From Glycomyces fuscus (GTDB taxonomy: Bacteria; Actinomycetota; Actinomycetes; Streptosporangiales; Streptosporangiaceae): DNA of 64,000 nt. This document shows positions 17,756 to 26,686 of the stretch, in pieces. Position numbers and translations under genes: made by a program. Under the pieces are notes generated by a model, which worked only from the letters and a program-made list of their open reading frames with translations, did no database searches and was not told the origin of the DNA. Every line of letters begins with the position of its first letter. Within the stretch, counting starts at the first letter, position 1. The stretch covers positions 62,001-126,000 of the forward strand of contig NYMS01000058.1 of NCBI GenBank assembly GCA_002529455.1. Direction: 5' to 3'.

Positions 17756-19147
17756 GTCAGCTTCACTTTGGCAAGGGACCCGGGACGGCGGCCGGGGAGG
17801 AATCGCTGTGCGGACCACACTGATCACCTGGTGGCAGAGGCCACATCGGACTGCTTTGGCTGCTTTCTGTCACTAGTCGAGTACATGATGGTGGGCGTGT
17901 CGAAGATCGCCGTGCAGGTCAAGCTCACGCCGTCGCCCGAGCAGGCGGCGGTGTTGACCTCGACCCTGCGCGCGCTCAACACCCACGCCACCTGGGTGGC
18001 GAAGGTGGCCCACGACCAGGGTGTGATGCGCAACTACGAGCTGCGCAAGCACGCCTACCGACAGTTGCGCGAGGCCGGGGTGGGCTCGCAGGCGGCCCAA
18101 CATGTGATCAAGAAGGTGTGCGACGCCTACCGCACCCGCCGCTCCAACCTGGACAACGGCAACTACGGGCCCAAGGGGTCGGCCCGCCGGAAGCGGATCG
18201 AGTCCACACCCCTCGTCTTTCGCCCGGAGTCGGCGCACCCCTACGACGCGCGCAACCTGTCGTTTGCGATGGACGCCCGCACGATCTCGTTGTGGACCTT
18301 CCAGGGCCGGTTGAAGGACGTGCCCTTCGTCGGCTCCCCGACCAGATCAAGACGCTGGCCGAGCACAGGCGCGGCGAGGCTGACCTGATCTGCCAGGATG
18401 GGGTCTGGTTCCTCGTGGTGTCCGTCGAGGTGCCCGATGCCCCCGAGACCGTCCCCGACTCCTTCCTCGGGGTGGACCTGGGCATCGTCGACATCGCCAC
18501 CACAAGCGATGGCCAGGTGATGGCCGGACGCGAACCCAACCGGTACCGCAGGCGCCAACAGCGGTTGCGGGCCAAACTCCAGTCCAAAAGCACCCGGTCC
18601 ACCAAGCGCCTGCTCAGGAAGCGGCGTCGCCGTGAGGCCGGGCACGCCCGGGATGTCAACCACCGGATTTCGAAACGCATCGTGGCCGAGGCCGAACGCA
18701 CCGGGCGCGGCATCTCCCTCGAAGACCTCAGGGGGATTCGCGCGGGTACGGCAACGCAGGCCCCAACGGGTCACGCTGCACTCCTGGTCCTTCCACCAAC
18801 TGGGCGCCTTCATCGCCTACAAGGCCCGACGCGCGGGAGTGCCAGTGGTGTTCGTGGACCCGGCGCACTCCTCACGCGAGTGCGCCGCATGCTCCTACAC
18901 CCACAGAGCCAACCGGATCTCGCAGGCCTTGTTCGTCTGCCGGTCATGCGGCGCCGTTGCGCACGCGGACCGCAATGCTTCCCGTGTCCTGGCCCGCGGG
19001 GGCCAGGAGGCGTGGAACGCGGGGCGGAAGTCACACGTCCCACCCGACCACCCCTGGCGGAGTGGTCGGGTCAGATGCGGTGGGCTCCCTCGCACCCAGC
19101 GGGGTGGCTCAACCGCACGCTCAGTCCCTCAGGGCTGAGAAGCTGAC
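17756..19147 (+). mobile_element. Probable relic IS200/IS605-type (TnpB-only) insertion
   Basis: The interval between coaD and rsmD holds a decayed tnpB and no Y1 or serine transposase. Proposed limits are a 9-base inverted pair, GTCAGCTTC (17756-17764) and GAAGCTGAC (19139-19147). Just inside the right end, CTCAGTCCCTCAGGGCTGAG (19120-19139) folds into a hairpin like those at the right ends of IS605-type elements, where the guide (omega) RNA is usually encoded. Exact ends are uncertain because such elements lack target duplications. Confidence 0.5.
17885..19138 (+). pseudogene. tnpB: TnpB (OrfB) of IS200/IS605 family, two compensating frameshifts
   Basis: Read across three segments, this encodes a roughly 417-residue TnpB, the RNA-guided nuclease ancestor of Cas12. 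The N-terminal segment (from 17885) begins MMVGVSKIAVQVKLTPSPEQ. One base is missing near 18340 and one extra base is present near 18735, so the original frame is restored. All RuvC landmarks survive: the first Asp in GVDLGIVDIATT, the Glu in ISLEDL, and the last Asp in AHADRNAS. Between the last two lies the zinc ribbon CAAC...CRSC. Possible ATG/GTG starts cluster at 17885-17891. The two shifts either inactivate it or are sequencing errors. Confidence 0.85.
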
Positions 19148-19725
19148 TTGAGGGTGGTGGTGGGAGACGGGCGGGCGTACCAGAGAACCGCCTCCCCGTA
19201 CCCCCGGCTGCGGTCGCGCTCCAGGCCCTCGGGCCAGGAGGGCTCGGCCCCGCGCTTGGAGCGTTCGACGACGACCACGGCGTCCTCGGCCAGCCAGCCG
19301 CGGCCGACCAGGTCCGCCAGCACCCCGGCGACCTCGGCTTCGGTGACGGCGTAGGGCGGGTCGGCGACCACGAGGTCGTAGGGATCGCCGGGGTTGTCCG
19401 CGCCGACCACCCGCTCGACGCGGTCGGCGACCAGCCGCGCGCCGGGAAGCCCGAGGGTCTGGATGTTGCCCCTGAGCACCTGGGCCGCCCTGCGGTCGGC
19501 CTCCACGAGCAGCGCGTGCGCGGCGCCCCGGGACAGGGCCTCCAGGCCGATCGCGCCCGAGCCCGCGTACAGGTCCATCATCCGGGCGCCGTCGAGGGAG
19601 CCGAGGTCGGACTGCACGGAGGAGAACAGCGCCTCGCGGGCCCGGTCGCTGGTGGGGCGGGTGTTACGGCCTTCGGGGACGGAGATGCGCCGTCCACCGG
19701 CCGTACCGGCGATGATGCGGGTCAT
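19129..19725 (-). CDS. rsmD: 16S rRNA (guanine966-N2)-methyltransferase RsmD
   Basis: Class I SAM-dependent methyltransferase of 198 residues that modifies G966 of 16S rRNA. It starts MTRIIAGTAGGRRISVPEG, with SAM motif DLYAGSGAIGLEA near residue 51 and the N6/N2-methylase catalytic motif DPPY near 122. Its last codons (TLKSASQP-stop) overlap the 3' end of the tnpB relic by 10 bases on the opposite strand, so the present C-terminus and stop codon may come from the inserted element. ATG start at 19725. Confidence 0.95.
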   Translation of the reverse strand: MTRIIAGTAGGRRISVPEGRNTRPTSDRAREALFSSVQSDLGSLDGARMMDLYAGSGAIGLEALSRGAAHALLVEADRRAAQVLRGNIQTLGLPGARLVADRVERVVGADNPGDPYDLVVADPPYAVTEAEVAGVLADLVGRGWLAEDAVVVVERSKRGAEPSWPEGLERDRSRGYGEAVLWYARPSPTTTLKSASQP

Positions 19726-19884
19726 GCCCCCACGGTAGCGGCCGGGGTGGGCGGGCGTCCCGGTACACGGTCGGCACGAGGCGGGCGGCCCGGGGAGCCC
19801 CCGCTTCCCACGTCAGGCCTCGGCGCGCAGGCCGCACCGGACCCCGCCAGGGCCTGTGGACGGCCGGGCCCCGCCGCCGGACGC

Positions 19885-22092
19885 TCAGGCCTTGTCCAGG
19901 TACTCCGCCCGCTCCTCGGGAAGCAGCGTCTCCAGCGCCTCGGCCAGCGGCGGGTACCCGGTCAGCCCGGGGTCGGCCGCCACGTACGCCGCGGCCTCCT
20001 CGCGCGCCTCCCCGATGAGCTCCTCGTCCTTGAGCAGGGTGAGCATCCGCAGGCTGGACCGGGCGCCGGACTGCGAGTCGCCCAGCACGTCGCCCTCGCG
20101 GCGCATCTCCAGGTCCACCCGGGAGAGCTCGAAGCCGTCGGTGGTCGCGGCCACCGCGGCCAGCCGCTCACGGGCCGGGGAGCCCTCCTCTGCGTCGGTG
20201 ACCAGCAGGCACAGCCCGGGCAGCCGGCCGCGGCCGACCCGGCCGCGCAGCTGGTGCAGCTGCGAGACGCCGAAGCGGTCCGCGTCCATGATGACCATCA
20301 CTGTGGCGTTGGGCACGTCCACGCCCACCTCGATGACGGTGGTGGAGACGACGGCGTCGGTGTCCCCGGCCGAGAACCGGCGCATCACCGCGTCCTTGTC
20401 GTCGGGAGCCATCCGGCCGTGCAGGACCTCCACGCGCAGGTCGCGGAGGGGTCCCTCCGTCAGCCGCGCCGCCACGTCGAGCACCGCCAGCGGCGGCCGG
20501 GCGCCCGCGGCCTCCTCGCCGTCCTCGGCGCCGACCTCCTCCTCGGCCTCCTCCTTGGCGTCGTCGCCGATCCGCGGGCAGACCACGAACGCCTGGTGCC
20601 CGCCGCCCGCCTCCTCCCGGATGCGTTCCCAGGCCCTGGTCAGGAAGTGCGGCTTCTCACGCGCGGGGACCACGTGCGTGGACACGGGGGCGCGGCCGGT
20701 GGGCAGCTGGGTGAGGGCGACCACGTCGAGGTCGCCGTAGACGGTCATCGCGACGGTGCGCGGGATGGGCGTGGCCGTCATGACCAGCACGTGCGGGCGC
20801 CCGTCCACCGCCTTCTCCCGCAGGGCGTCGCGCTGCTCCACGCCGAACCGGTGCTGTTCGTCGACCACCACCAGGCCCAGGTCGGCGAAGGAGACGTGCT
20901 CCTGGAGCAGGGCGTGGGTGCCCACGACGATCCCCGCCGCGCCGGACGCCGCGTCGAGCAGGGCCTCCCTGCGGGCGGCGGCGTTCATGGAACCGGTGAG
21001 CAGCGCCACCCGGGTGGCCTTCTCCGCCCCGTCGATCTGCCCGGCGCGGCCCAGCGCGCCGAGCATGGCGCTGATGGAGCGGTGGTGCTGCTGGGCGAGG
21101 ACCTCGGTGGGCGCGAGCATGACGGCCTGGCCGCCGGAGTCCACGACCCGGAGCATGGCCCGCAGCGCCACCAGGGTCTTGCCCGCGCCGACGTCGCCCT
21201 GGAGAAGGCAGTGCATGGGGTGCGCGGCGTCGAGCCGCTCGGCGAGGCGCTCGCCCACCTCCCGCTGGCCCTCGGTGAGCGTGAACGGCAGCTGGGCGTC
21301 GAAGGCGTCCAGGAGGCCGTCGACCGCGCCGGGCCGGGGCTTGGCGGGCAGGTCCTGCGCGCGGTGGCGCCGCTGGGCGAGCGCGAGCTGGAGGACGAAG
21401 GCCTCGTCCCACTTCAGGCGGCGGCGGGCGGCGCCGACGTCGGCCCACTCCGCGGGCCGGTGGATCCGGCGCAGGGCGTCGGCGACGCCGAGGAGCCCGC
21501 GCCGCTCGCGCAGTTCGGGGGGCAGCGGGTCGGGCAGGCTGTCGACGTCGGCGAGGACGATGTCGACGGTGCGGGCGATGGTGGTGGAGTCCAGTCCCTT
21601 GACCGCCGGGTAGACGGGGATGAGCTCCTCGGCGTAGGCCCGGGCCCGCTCGCCCTCGTGGCCGTCCTCGTCCAGGAGCTCGTACTGGGGGTGGTCGAGC
21701 TGGCGGCGGCCCTTGAAGGTGGAGACCCGGCCGGAGAACATCGCCAGGCGCCCGGGCACGAGGGCGCCCTGGTGGTACGAGCCCCTGTTGAAGAAGGTCA
21801 GGTGCAGGCGCCCGGTGCCGTCGGTGACGGTGGCCTCCATCATGTCCATGCGGCGGCGGCCCTGCCGCGCCGGCACGGTGCGCCGCTTGGCGTCCAGGAC
21901 ACGGGCCTGCACGGTGACCTCCTCGCCCTCGCGCAGTGCCGCGAGGTCGGTCAGGTCGCCGCGCCGGTCGTACCGGCGCGGGTAGTAGCGCAGCAGGTCG
22001 CCGAGGGTGTGCAGGCCGAGTTTCTCGGAGAGGGCCTTGGCCGTCTTGCCCCTGAGGGGCCCCCTGCTCAGCGGTTCGTCCCAGGTGCTCAC
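19885..22092 (-). CDS. recG: ATP-dependent DNA helicase RecG
   Basis: Branch-migration helicase that remodels stalled forks and Holliday junctions. It has 735 residues from the GTG at 22092, which has GGGAAG five bases upstream; the open frame upstream of that codes nothing recognisable. Order: wedge/OB domain to about 260, Walker A LQGDVGAGKT near 292, DEQH box (VVDEQHRFG) near 405, and C-terminal helicase motifs ending QLHQLRGRVGRG. An acidic insert (about residues 515-530, DDAKEEAEEEVGAEDGEE) is typical of actinobacterial RecG. Upstream of rsmD on the same strand. Confidence 0.97.
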   Translation of the reverse strand: MSTWDEPLSRGPLRGKTAKALSEKLGLHTLGDLLRYYPRRYDRRGDLTDLAALREGEEVTVQARVLDAKRRTVPARQGRRRMDMMEATVTDGTGRLHLTFFNRGSYHQGALVPGRLAMFSGRVSTFKGRRQLDHPQYELLDEDGHEGERARAYAEELIPVYPAVKGLDSTTIARTVDIVLADVDSLPDPLPPELRERRGLLGVADALRRIHRPAEWADVGAARRRLKWDEAFVLQLALAQRRHRAQDLPAKPRPGAVDGLLDAFDAQLPFTLTEGQREVGERLAERLDAAHPMHCLLQGDVGAGKTLVALRAMLRVVDSGGQAVMLAPTEVLAQQHHRSISAMLGALGRAGQIDGAEKATRVALLTGSMNAAARREALLDAASGAAGIVVGTHALLQEHVSFADLGLVVVDEQHRFGVEQRDALREKAVDGRPHVLVMTATPIPRTVAMTVYGDLDVVALTQLPTGRAPVSTHVVPAREKPHFLTRAWERIREEAGGGHQAFVVCPRIGDDAKEEAEEEVGAEDGEEAAGARPPLAVLDVAARLTEGPLRDLRVEVLHGRMAPDDKDAVMRRFSAGDTDAVVSTTVIEVGVDVPNATVMVIMDADRFGVSQLHQLRGRVGRGRLPGLCLLVTDAEEGSPARERLAAVAATTDGFELSRVDLEMRREGDVLGDSQSGARSSLRMLTLLKDEELIGEAREEAAAYVAADPGLTGYPPLAEALETLLPEERAEYLDKA

Positions 22093-22529
22093 GTGTGCTT
22101 CCCGTCTCGGATCGCCGGTCACCGCCACGGTAGTCCTCCGGTGCGACGCTCGCGCGCCCTCCGCCGGGCGGTTCGGCCGGGGAGCGCGGGCAGGGGGACC
22201 CGGATCCGGGGTCCGGAGGGCTCCCCCGTCCGCGGTTCCCGCCCCTCCCAACCGGGGTATACTCGGGGAAGTTCATCGCGTTTTCGCCATGCCCGCGTGG
22301 CTGATTCGATGCTCCCGGTGGTCACCGCAGGTCGTTCTCGACCACGGCGCGACCCACCATCGCACGTACGGACACCGGCTCGTCGGCCTGCACTGCGCGT
22401 CCGGCCATGTCCTTCGTGTAACCTTCCACGGTTGGCGTCACCGTCAACCAGTCCGCCCGACCTCTCCCGGTCGGATGAACCTTCGCGTGCGGCGACGTGC
22501 GCGATCCCGAGCGCTTGAATGGAGTTACC
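22093..22529. other. Divergent promoter region between recG and rpmB
   Basis: No gene is supported. A TATACT hexamer at 22257-22262 is a good -10 candidate. Further AT-richer stretches near 22400-22430 could serve rpmB on the plus strand. Neither is proven. Confidence 0.4.
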
Positions 22530-22715
22530 GTGGCTTCCGTCTGCGACGTCTGCGGCAAGGGACCAGGGTTCGGTAACAGTGTTTCCCACTCGCACCGTCG
22601 CACCCGCCGCCGCTGGAACCCCAACATCCAGACCGTCCGCACCCGTGTGGGCGGCACGCCCAAGCGCGTGAACGCCTGCACCTCGTGCATCAAGGCCGGC
22701 AAGGTGACCCGCTAG
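22530..22715 (+). CDS. rpmB: 50S ribosomal protein L28
   Basis: A 61-residue bL28 of the zinc-binding type, starting MASVCDVCGKGPGFGN. Zinc pairs are C5/C8 and C50/C53 (NACTSCIKAG). GTG start with GGAG six bases upstream. It is transcribed divergently from recG, the usual actinobacterial arrangement, and followed by a terminator. Confidence 0.97.
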   Translation: MASVCDVCGKGPGFGNSVSHSHRRTRRRWNPNIQTVRTRVGGTPKRVNACTSCIKAGKVTR

Positions 22716-22742
22716 GGTTCCCAACCCTCAGGACCTTCCATG

Positions 22743-22773
22743 GAGGCCTCCGACCGTCCCGGTCGGGGGCCTT
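22743..22773 (+). terminator. Terminator after rpmB
   Basis: A GAGGCCTCCGACCG arm pairs with GGTCGGGGGCCTT around a short loop, 28 bases past the rpmB stop. A pyrimidine-rich tail follows. Confidence 0.8.
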
Positions 22774-22857
22774 CACCCTTGTCCGGGGCCGAAGGGGCCC
22801 GGGACGTGGACGGGGCCCGGAACGCCCGGGGACGGCCGCGGGGATCCGCGCCCCGGC

Positions 22858-23523
22858 TCACAGTTCGCAGACGTGGCCGTTCAGGGAGCAGCGGATCGGG
22901 CTCTGCGGCACGCCGACCGCCTCGAAGGTGAGCGCCACCGAGTCACCGGGCTCCAGGATGTCCTGGTCGGCGGGCCCGCGGGCCAGGATGCCGTCCTCGA
23001 TCTCCTCCCAGTCCGCGCCGTTGACGTGCGTGACCTCGGCGGAGTCGAAGGCCAGGGCCAGCTCCCAGCCGTCCAGGCCGACCCGCGAGGTGTTGGTGAC
23101 GGTGACGTGGCCGCTGAACCCGACCGAGGTGGACTCCGTGACGCGGTAGACGACCGTGGTCGGCTCCGAGCCCGCCTGGGTCTGCGGCCCCCGCCCCCCG
23201 CCGCCCCCGGCCGCGGGCTCCTCGGCGTCGGTTCCGGGTGAGGCGTCGTGCGTGGGCTGGGCCCCGTCCTGGGTCCCGGGGTCCTGCGTCGCGCCCGGGG
23301 TGCCGCCGAACTGGAGGTAGATCTGGGTGGTGCTGTACCCGAACAGGAGCAGACCCAGGATCACGCCGGAGACGACGAGCACGTTGAGCAGCCGCGGGGG
23401 TTCGACGCGTTTGGGGACCGTGCTCTCGATGAGGCCGCCGAGCCGCCGCAGCGCGCCGACGTCCTCCTGCTCGCTGCGGTGCACACCCCGGCGGTTGCTG
23501 TTCCGCCAGCCATGCCGCCCCAT
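22858..23523 (-). CDS. Membrane-anchored protein with CBM2-like (cellulose-binding) domain
   Basis: A 221-residue protein. After a basic N-terminus there is one transmembrane segment (about residues 46-70, LLNVLVVSGVILGLLLFGY), a Gly/Pro/Asp linker, then a C-terminal beta-sandwich of about 95 residues. That domain has family-2 carbohydrate-binding features: the conserved tryptophans in GLDGWELALAF and GADWEEIEDG, an LEPGDSVALTF strand, and the terminal CSLNGHVCEL cysteine pair. ATG start at 23523 is chosen as the last start before the basic region, with a purine-rich site upstream. There is no catalytic domain, so a surface-binding role is likely; ligand unknown. Confidence 0.75.
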   Translation of the reverse strand: MGRHGWRNSNRRGVHRSEQEDVGALRRLGGLIESTVPKRVEPPRLLNVLVVSGVILGLLLFGYSTTQIYLQFGGTPGATQDPGTQDGAQPTHDASPGTDAEEPAAGGGGGRGPQTQAGSEPTTVVYRVTESTSVGFSGHVTVTNTSRVGLDGWELALAFDSAEVTHVNGADWEEIEDGILARGPADQDILEPGDSVALTFEAVGVPQSPIRCSLNGHVCEL

Positions 23524-23785
23524 AAACCGCCCCTCGACGTCTCCATCGCCCTCCACCGAGAGCTCCGGCTCCGGTCCCTCCCTCGGCGTCCTGCGCCGTG
23601 TGCGCCCTCGTCTGCCGCGAAGGGCACCGGCGAGGTCGTGGCTTCTTCTCCCGGCCCTCGGTCGGTCGGCCGCTCTCGGGACTTCCTGGGGCCGCTGTGT
23701 CCCACGAGGCGGATGCTGCGCCCGGAAAGGCCGCGTGCGCAAAGCCTAGCGTGAGAGTTAAACAGGACAAATCCAATCGGGCGCT

Positions 23786-24778
23786 TCAGCGCCGGAAATG
23801 ATCCCATCCTCCGCGGCGCGGAACCCGCCCGTCGACCGTGACCGGAATTGTGTTTTCTCCTGCGGTTTCACCTGTTGTTCCGACAACGGTTCCCACCCTG
23901 TGCCAGTGGTCGGGCAGAACGGCGTCCGGCGGGAAGACGGCGGCGAGGGCGTGGTCCTCTCCCCCGGAGACCATGAGGTCGCGCGCGGTCCGCTCGGCCG
24001 TGTCGGCTCCGGCGCCCAGGACGCGGACGGCGTCGACGAGGGCGGGTTCGGGGCGCAGCGCCTCCCCCTCCAGCTCGACGCGGACCCCGCTGGCCCGGCA
24101 GATGTGCCCGAGGTCCTGGGCGAGGCCGTCGCTGACGTCGAGCATGGCCGTGGCCCCGAGCAGGGACGCCTCCACCCCGCGGGCGTAGGGCGGGCTGGGC
24201 CTGCGGTGCTCGGACAGGCACTCGGCCGGGCCGTCGATCCCCTTCTCCAACAGGGCGAGACCGGCGGCGGACAACCCCAGGTGGCCGGTGTAGGCGACCA
24301 CGTCGCCGGGTCGGGCGCCGTCGCGGCGGACCGGCGCCCGGCCCTGGAGGTCGCCGAGCGCGGTGACCGCGATGGTGAGGGTGTCCGAGCCGACCATGTC
24401 TCCGCCCACGACGGCGCCGCCCGCGACCGCGCACTCGTCGCGGACCCCGGCGGTGAACTCCTCCGCCCAGGTCACGGGGAGGTCGGCGGGCGCGGCGAAG
24501 CCGATGAGCAGGCCGGTGGGGCGGGCGCCCATGGCCGCGACGTCGGCGAAGTTCTGCGCGACGGCCCGGTGCCCCACGTCACGGGCGGTGGACCACTCGC
24601 GCCGGAAGTGGCGCCCCTCGACCAGCAGGTCGGTGGTCGCGACCGTCCGGCCGTCGGGGGAGGCGACGACAGCCGCGTCGTCCCCGGGTCCGAGGATTAC
24701 ATCGTCCGTGGTGGGGAATTGGCTCGTCACACGTGTGATCAGAGCGAACTCGCCAAGACCCCCAATGGTGTTCCGCAC
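23786..24778 (-). CDS. thiL: Thiamine-monophosphate kinase
   Basis: Phosphorylates thiamine monophosphate to the cofactor thiamine diphosphate. The 330-residue protein has the AIRS/PurM-like architecture: GELGEF-type opening (GGLGEFALITR), metal/ATP-binding GPGDDAAVV near 31-39, TTDLLVEGRHF, and the C-terminal half with MLDVSDGLAQDLGHI and SGGEDHALAAVF. The start codon is GTG without an obvious Shine-Dalgarno, so the start is less sure than the identity. It is divergent from the Lrp-type gene. Confidence 0.95.
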   Translation of the reverse strand: MRNTIGGLGEFALITRVTSQFPTTDDVILGPGDDAAVVASPDGRTVATTDLLVEGRHFRREWSTARDVGHRAVAQNFADVAAMGARPTGLLIGFAAPADLPVTWAEEFTAGVRDECAVAGGAVVGGDMVGSDTLTIAVTALGDLQGRAPVRRDGARPGDVVAYTGHLGLSAAGLALLEKGIDGPAECLSEHRRPSPPYARGVEASLLGATAMLDVSDGLAQDLGHICRASGVRVELEGEALRPEPALVDAVRVLGAGADTAERTARDLMVSGGEDHALAAVFPPDAVLPDHWHRVGTVVGTTGETAGENTIPVTVDGRVPRRGGWDHFRR

Positions 24779-24897
24779 AGGGATCAGGGTACGGTGACGC
24801 TCCGGCGCGGTGGTCCGGACCCACGCTTGTCATCCGTCCGTCATCGGCCGCGCCCCTGCCCGGCCGTGAACCGCCCGGCGTACACGAAGGAGTACTC

Positions 24898-25131
24898 ATG
24901 GTGCAGGCATACATCCTGATCCAGACCGAGGTCGGTCAGGCCGCCGAGGTGGCGGGGCGCATCCGTGGCATCGAGGGGGTCGAGAAGGCCCACGACGTGA
25001 CCGGGCCCTACGATGTCATCGTCCAGGCCGGTGCCGAGGACATCGACTCCCTGGGCACCCTCGTGGTGGCCCGGATCCAGCGGTTGGACGGCATCGCCCG
25101 GACTCTCACCTGTCCCATCGTCAACATCTGA
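24898..25131 (+). CDS. Stand-alone RAM-domain protein (Lrp/AsnC ligand-binding family)
   Basis: A 77-residue protein corresponding only to the effector-binding (RAM) domain of Lrp/AsnC regulators. It lacks the DNA-binding helix-turn-helix. The pattern MVQAYILIQTEVGQAAEV and GPYDVIVQAGAEDIDSLG is the classic beta-alpha-beta of this fold, which assembles into oligomers that bind amino acids. AAGGAG five bases before the ATG gives a firm start. It probably acts by modulating a full-length Lrp partner encoded elsewhere. Confidence 0.92.
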   Translation: MVQAYILIQTEVGQAAEVAGRIRGIEGVEKAHDVTGPYDVIVQAGAEDIDSLGTLVVARIQRLDGIARTLTCPIVNI

Positions 25132-25161
25132 CGCACCACGTCGTCCGGAGCGGGGTCTGCT

Positions 25162-25629
25162 GTGCTGAGTCGGTACGCGTACGCCGGTGTGGTCGCGGCC
25201 CTGGCCCTGGTGGCGGCGGGCTGCGGCGCGCAGACGGTGCGGATGCAGCCCCCGGAGGCGGACGCGGCGACCACGCGGATCTGCGCCGACCTCGTCGCGG
25301 CGCTCCCCGACACCCTGCTGGGAGCGGAGCGGGCACGGGTGCGGCCCGACTCGGAGCTCACGGCGGCCTGGGGCGACCCGCCCATCGGGCTGCGCTGCGG
25401 TGTGGAGCGCCCGGTGACCCTGACCAGCACCTCCTACCTGCAGGAGGTCAACGGCGTGCCGTGGCTGCCCCAGCCGGAGGACGCCCCCACCATGTACACC
25501 GCGGTCGGCCGCGAGGCCTACGTGGAGCTGTCGGTCCCGGCCGCCCACGGCGCCCCCGCCGCCGCGCTGTCGACGGTCAGCGACCTGATCGTCGAACACG
25601 TCCCGGCGCTTCCCGAAGGGGAGCTGTGA
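25162..25629 (+). CDS. DUF3515 lipoprotein
   Basis: A 155-residue exported lipoprotein: GTG start, hydrophobic signal segment and lipobox VAAGC (Cys21). The domain pattern (AAALPDTLLGAERARV-like, AAWGDPPIGLRCGV, then a YVELSVPAAHG strand) is that of DUF3515, a conserved actinobacterial envelope protein of unknown function. It follows the RAM-domain gene by 30 bases on the same strand, and in many actinomycetes lies between thiL and ddl. Confidence 0.85.
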   Translation: MLSRYAYAGVVAALALVAAGCGAQTVRMQPPEADAATTRICADLVAALPDTLLGAERARVRPDSELTAAWGDPPIGLRCGVERPVTLTSTSYLQEVNGVPWLPQPEDAPTMYTAVGREAYVELSVPAAHGAPAAALSTVSDLIVEHVPALPEGEL

Positions 25630-25726
25630 TCCCGCGCTCCCGCTGAGGACGCGGCGGCCGCGCCCCGTGCCGGACAGGGCCGCGCCCGTGCCCGGGAGAC
25701 GTCCGCGATCCACGGACAACACGCGC

Positions 25727-25758
25727 GTGGGGCCGCCGGCGGACGCCGGCGACCCCAC
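25727..25758. terminator. Hairpin between DUF3515 and DUF3105 genes (convergent)
   Basis: GTGGGG...CCCCAC outer arms and GCCGGC...GCCGGC inner arms form a compact hairpin between the two convergent stop codons. Confidence 0.7.
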
Positions 25759-25799
25759 GTTCGGTCATCACGGGATCACGGTGACGGTGGAAAGCCCCG

Positions 25800-26606
25800 T
25801 CAGCCCTCCGCTCCGGCCGACTCCTCCGCGGACGGCTCGTCCTCGGCCTCCCCGGAGGGGGCGTCGGACGCCTCGTCCCCGGCGTCCTCCTCGGCGCCCT
25901 CCTCGGCTCCGGCGTCCCCGCCCTCGGGGGCCTCCATGGTCTCGGCGTCCACGCCGCCGCCGCTGCCGAGCATGGCCTCGACCTCCTCGGCGTTCTCCGC
26001 CACGCCCCCGGAGCAGGCGGCGCCCGGCTCGGGAACGTCGGTGCCGCGCTCGTAGAGGCGCACGAAGCGCTGGAGGTTCTCGTCGTCGGCGCTCTCGGCG
26101 CTGATCTGGCGTCCCCAGCTGGAGGCGACGATCGGCGCGTCCAGCTCACCCGCGTAGGGGCTGACCACCAGGTAGTCGCCGGAGCTGTACATGTCGGTCA
26201 GCGTCTGCACCTGGTCCTCGGGCAGGTCGGGCCGGTAGTTGATCCACACGGCGCCGTGCTCCAGGGAGTGCACCGCGAACTCGTGGGTCACCGGCTCGGT
26301 GTAGACACCGCAGTTCTGCCAGGCGTTCCAGTGGTCGCCGCCCACGGGCGGGCTCTGCTCGTAGTTGACGCGCTGCCCGGTGTCGACGTGGACGTAGGAG
26401 CCGACCTCGTACTCCTCCACCCCCGAGATCGTGCGGCTGCGGAACTCCATGAAGACGAGGAAACCGATCAGCCCCACGACCAGGACCACAGCGGCCGTGA
26501 TACCGGTGGTGGTAAGGATTTTGCGGCGGCGTTCCTCTTTGAGGCGTTGCGCCTTCAGCTCGGCGGCGCGGCGGCGACGCTCCTCCGCCGTCTTCTTCTT
26601 GGCCAC
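25800..26606 (-). CDS. DUF3105 membrane protein
   Basis: A 268-residue protein. A highly basic N-terminus (KKKTAEERRRRAAELKAQ) precedes one membrane helix (about residues 31-53). The extracytoplasmic DUF3105 domain has the family signature VGGDHWNAWQNCGVY and FAVHSLEHGAVWINYRPDL, and there is a long acidic, low-complexity tail. The GTG start at 26606 has GGAGA four bases upstream. Function unknown. It is divergent from the DUF305 gene, and the histidine-rich motifs of both suggest a shared metal or redox context; that is inference. Confidence 0.9.
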   Translation of the reverse strand: MAKKKTAEERRRRAAELKAQRLKEERRRKILTTTGITAAVVLVVGLIGFLVFMEFRSRTISGVEEYEVGSYVHVDTGQRVNYEQSPPVGGDHWNAWQNCGVYTEPVTHEFAVHSLEHGAVWINYRPDLPEDQVQTLTDMYSSGDYLVVSPYAGELDAPIVASSWGRQISAESADDENLQRFVRLYERGTDVPEPGAACSGGVAENAEEVEAMLGSGGGVDAETMEAPEGGDAGAEEGAEEDAGDEASDAPSGEAEDEPSAEESAGAEG

Positions 26607-26686
26607 TGGGTCTCCTGGGATGGGTGGTGACATTAGGGACTTATCTATCCTCTACTTTGGCACCAGAGTTGGGCGATTGGACCAGG

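Noticed and set aside
18300..18760. Programmed ribosomal frameshifting in tnpB
   Set aside because: Neither junction has a slippery heptamer or a following structure that I can see, and the two shifts go in opposite directions, as expected from mutations or errors.
24898..25131. Truncated Lrp regulator (loss of the DNA-binding domain)
   Set aside because: The strong ribosome binding site directly before the ATG and the complete RAM fold show that it is a genuine stand-alone domain protein, a form well known in actinobacteria.
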